Source of the DNA: Peribacillus kribbensis DSM 17871
GTDB taxonomy: Bacteria > Bacillota > Bacilli > Bacillales > DSM-1321
Direction of reading: 5' to 3'
DNA: 64,000 nucleotides
NCBI RefSeq assembly: GCF_000430765.1
Contig: NZ_AUMQ01000033.1
Span: 62,001-126,000 of the forward strand
Shown here: piece by piece, positions 62,013-64,000 of the stretch
How the letters are laid out: the number at the start of each line of letters is the position of its first letter
How positions within the stretch are numbered: position 1 is the stretch's first letter
Notes under the pieces: generated by a model
Databases searched by the model: none
Seen by the model: the letters and a program-made list of their open reading frames with translations, nothing else
What the model was told of the DNA's origin: nothing
Program-made: the position numbers and the translations under genes

Positions 62013-64000
62013 ATGATTCGTTCCAAACTAGATATGCATATGGTTCTTCTGATTGCAGTTACAGTCACTATGGGTTTGTTGATATTTTATCGAATAGCAG
62101 ACCATGGCTATTATTACTTAGCTTCTTTGGGAGATGCCAAAGAACAATATGTACATTTTTTCAATCTATTTCATGATTTGGTTAGAAGCGGGGAGTTACC
62201 TTTCTGGTCATGGACTTATGGTCCTGGAGGGAGCTTTTGGAATGACTTTGGTTATTATATGCTCGGCGATATCTTTATTTGGCCGCTGCTCCTGCTGCCG
62301 AAGGCCTGGTTTCCATTGTCTTTTATCCCGATTACAATTCTTAAAATCACCCTAATTAGCTTAGGAACGTATTTACTGCTTAAAAAAATCGGAATAAAGA
62401 AATGGATCTCTTTTATTGCCGGGATAGCGAACAGCTTTGCCCTTTTCAACTTTGATCATTTTTACACTCATTATTTCTTTTTAAATGCTGCAGTTTATTT
62501 TCCATTTGTACTGTTGGGATATGAGAGATTCCTATCGGCTAAAAAGCCGGCTTTTCTGATTGGGGTTCTTTTCTTAGCCAGCATTAGTAATTTTTACTTC
62601 CTCTTCATGATCACTATTGGATTGTTTTTCTATAGTATTTTTAGATATTTTACATTCCACCATAATCATGGGGGTTTCAAGGGATTTTTTTATTTTCACA
62701 TTAAATTGGCATGTGTTTACTTATTGTCCCTTGGGACGGCTATGGTAATATTTTTGCCATCAGTAATAAGTCTTTTTCATTCCAATGTTTTTCATCGGCC
62801 TGATAAAGCCTCGATTGAGAAAATCTTGGATTGGAGTGAACTTCTTACTAAATTAGTTTGGCAGGGCGGGATGAGTTTCCTTCCGTTGATCGTCTTACCC
62901 TTGGTATTGGTAAACGGGCTGAAGCGGTATTGGTTTCATGCATTGATGATCATAGCAGTTTTCCTAATGATAGATTTCCAAGAGATCAATTCTCTTATTG
63001 CCGGCCTTAGTTCGCCGTTTGAATTTAGAGCATTATTTCTTTATAATACTTTGTTAATCACATTCTCAGCGGTTGTTTTAAACGAGATGGATTTTACACG
63101 GATCAAGAACATCGTCATATTGCTATTGACCTCAAGTCTATTATCTATATGGTTACTCAAAAATCCGTTTACCCATTATGCTGGTTATATAGAGTATCTT
63201 CCAGCTCTTTTTGCTGTCTTATTTATTTTTTCGCAAAACTTATCAGCAATTGGAGCAAAAAAGTGTTTGGTACTTTTGAGCTCCCTTACGGTAATCCTAT
63301 ACAGCTTATTACTTCCTTATAGTTTAGTTACCGATTTACTTACAAGAACAGAGGGAGGAAATCCCGGGAATTCCCATAAAGGAGTATGGGGAGTATTACC
63401 TCTTTTGACTAAAAATGATTATGAACATTATTATAATAATGCAGAGGTTAAGAAAACCCTTCTTCAACTAAAAAAGGATCACGACTTTTATAGGATATAT
63501 CCGAATAACCCACAGGTTTTAGGGAATAATTCTTCTTTAAGTTATGGGTTCCGCAGCTTTTATTCCTACAATTCTTTATTAAAGTGGGACTTACAGTCTT
63601 TCGAAATGGACACATTGGCCCAGATGGGATCAAGACGGATAAATACTTTAAAGGGATATCCTAATGATACATTTGTAACTACGTTATTAAATAATAAATA
63701 TAGTGTTTCTTTTACTGGCACTAAAACTCAATTATATGGATATGTACCTGTTTATCAAAAAGATAATATTATCATTGAAAAAAATAAATACTTCCTGCCA
63801 GTCGGATTTTTGTATAACGGGGCCATTTCTTCTTCTGAGTTTAATCAGATGAACGGGTCATTACATGATGATATCATGCTAAAAAATGCAGTTGTTTCTG
63901 AATCTGACTACAAAGATCTAGATTTACCGACTAATACTAAAACATCAATAGAAATCGCGGGCTCCCTTTCTCAAGCAGTATTCAATAGTCCAACTAAAGT
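62013..64000 (+). CDS. yfhO: YfhO-family membrane glycosyltransferase, partial
   Basis: The frame opens at ATG 62013, 20 bases after gtrA, and stays open to the window edge (662 codons seen). The N-terminus MIRSKLDMHMVLLIAVTVTM is the first helix; GDAKEQYVHFFNLFHDLVRS is the acidic outside loop with the Asp typical of GT-C enzymes, and SWTYGPGGSFWNDFGYYMLG matches YfhO proteins. About ten further helices follow, then an outside domain (RIYPNNPQVLGNNSSLSYGF). YfhO is the final transferase of the CsbB/GtcA/YfhO system, moving the lipid-linked sugar to teichoic acid. The C-terminal part is cut off by the window. Confidence 0.9.
   Translation, partial: MIRSKLDMHMVLLIAVTVTMGLLIFYRIADHGYYYLASLGDAKEQYVHFFNLFHDLVRSGELPFWSWTYGPGGSFWNDFGYYMLGDIFIWPLLLLPKAWFPLSFIPITILKITLISLGTYLLLKKIGIKKWISFIAGIANSFALFNFDHFYTHYFFLNAAVYFPFVLLGYERFLSAKKPAFLIGVLFLASISNFYFLFMITIGLFFYSIFRYFTFHHNHGGFKGFFYFHIKLACVYLLSLGTAMVIFLPSVISLFHSNVFHRPDKASIEKILDWSELLTKLVWQGGMSFLPLIVLPLVLVNGLKRYWFHALMIIAVFLMIDFQEINSLIAGLSSPFEFRALFLYNTLLITFSAVVLNEMDFTRIKNIVILLLTSSLLSIWLLKNPFTHYAGYIEYLPALFAVLFIFSQNLSAIGAKKCLVLLSSLTVILYSLLLPYSLVTDLLTRTEGGNPGNSHKGVWGVLPLLTKNDYEHYYNNAEVKKTLLQLKKDHDFYRIYPNNPQVLGNNSSLSYGFRSFYSYNSLLKWDLQSFEMDTLAQMGSRRINTLKGYPNDTFVTTLLNNKYSVSFTGTKTQLYGYVPVYQKDNIIIEKNKYFLPVGFLYNGAISSSEFNQMNGSLHDDIMLKNAVVSESDYKDLDLPTNTKTSIEIAGSLSQAVFNSPTK

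Overview
The window looks like chromosome from a low-GC Gram-positive rod of the family Bacillaceae (Bacillus sensu lato). The evidence is AT-rich DNA, strong AGGAGG-type ribosome sites, GTG and TTG starts, many rho-independent terminators, and Bacillus-type genes (HU, Csp, GabR/GabT, YqxD, a YwqCDE-like EPS start, a CsbB/GtrA/YfhO trio, Mn catalase). No rRNA, tRNA, CRISPR array or intact insertion sequence was recognised.

0-13 kb: small housekeeping genes (HU, cold-shock protein, YqxD/YaiI) with short unknown ORFs. These are followed by a four-gene minus-strand operon: ROK repressor, ROK kinase, YhfX-like PLP protein and APC permease. The operon has a near-consensus promoter and a 29-bp palindrome over the likely transcription start. 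Next come a decayed MFS gene, an intact MFS exporter and an aldo/keto reductase. 13-19 kb: a GABA locus (GabP, GabT and divergent GabR) whose dehydrogenase GabD survives only as a deleted, stop-containing remnant; then a manganese catalase.

19-29 kb: a polymorphic-toxin island. Two same-direction cassettes each contain three small helical proteins, a toxin with a shared N-terminal half, and an immunity gene. The first ~2.05 kb of the cassettes is duplicated, while the toxin tips and immunity genes differ. One tip is an LHH-type nuclease with a SMI1/KNR4-like immunity protein; the other tip was not recognised. A chemoreceptor gene and several fragments of further toxins and immunity genes lie between them, including a TNT-like tail fused to a GAD-like start.

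29-36 kb: a VanZ-like protein and a tiny membrane ORF, repeated in decayed form 5.8 kb away; a secreted repeat protein; ManA; and an LCP-type cell-wall ligase.

36-56 kb: a long minus-strand exopolysaccharide locus. Read in its own direction it encodes Wzz-like regulator, tyrosine kinase, phosphatase, a structured leader that I interpret as an EAR antitermination element, GalU, priming transferase, GDP-fucose synthesis (Fcl, Gmd), acetyltransferase, Wzx, five GT genes with Wzy among them, a GT4 enzyme, Ugd, ManC and a final GT. Several strong intrinsic terminators lie inside the locus, which fits processive antitermination. The sugars implied are glucose, glucuronate, mannose and fucose.

56-64 kb: a divergent SGNH-like lipase-fold protein, an unknown 131-aa protein, a large secreted SpoIID/LytB protein with three Ig-like repeats and an SH3 domain, and the start of a CsbB-GtrA-YfhO operon, probably for glycosylation of a cell-wall polymer. 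YfhO runs off the end of the window.
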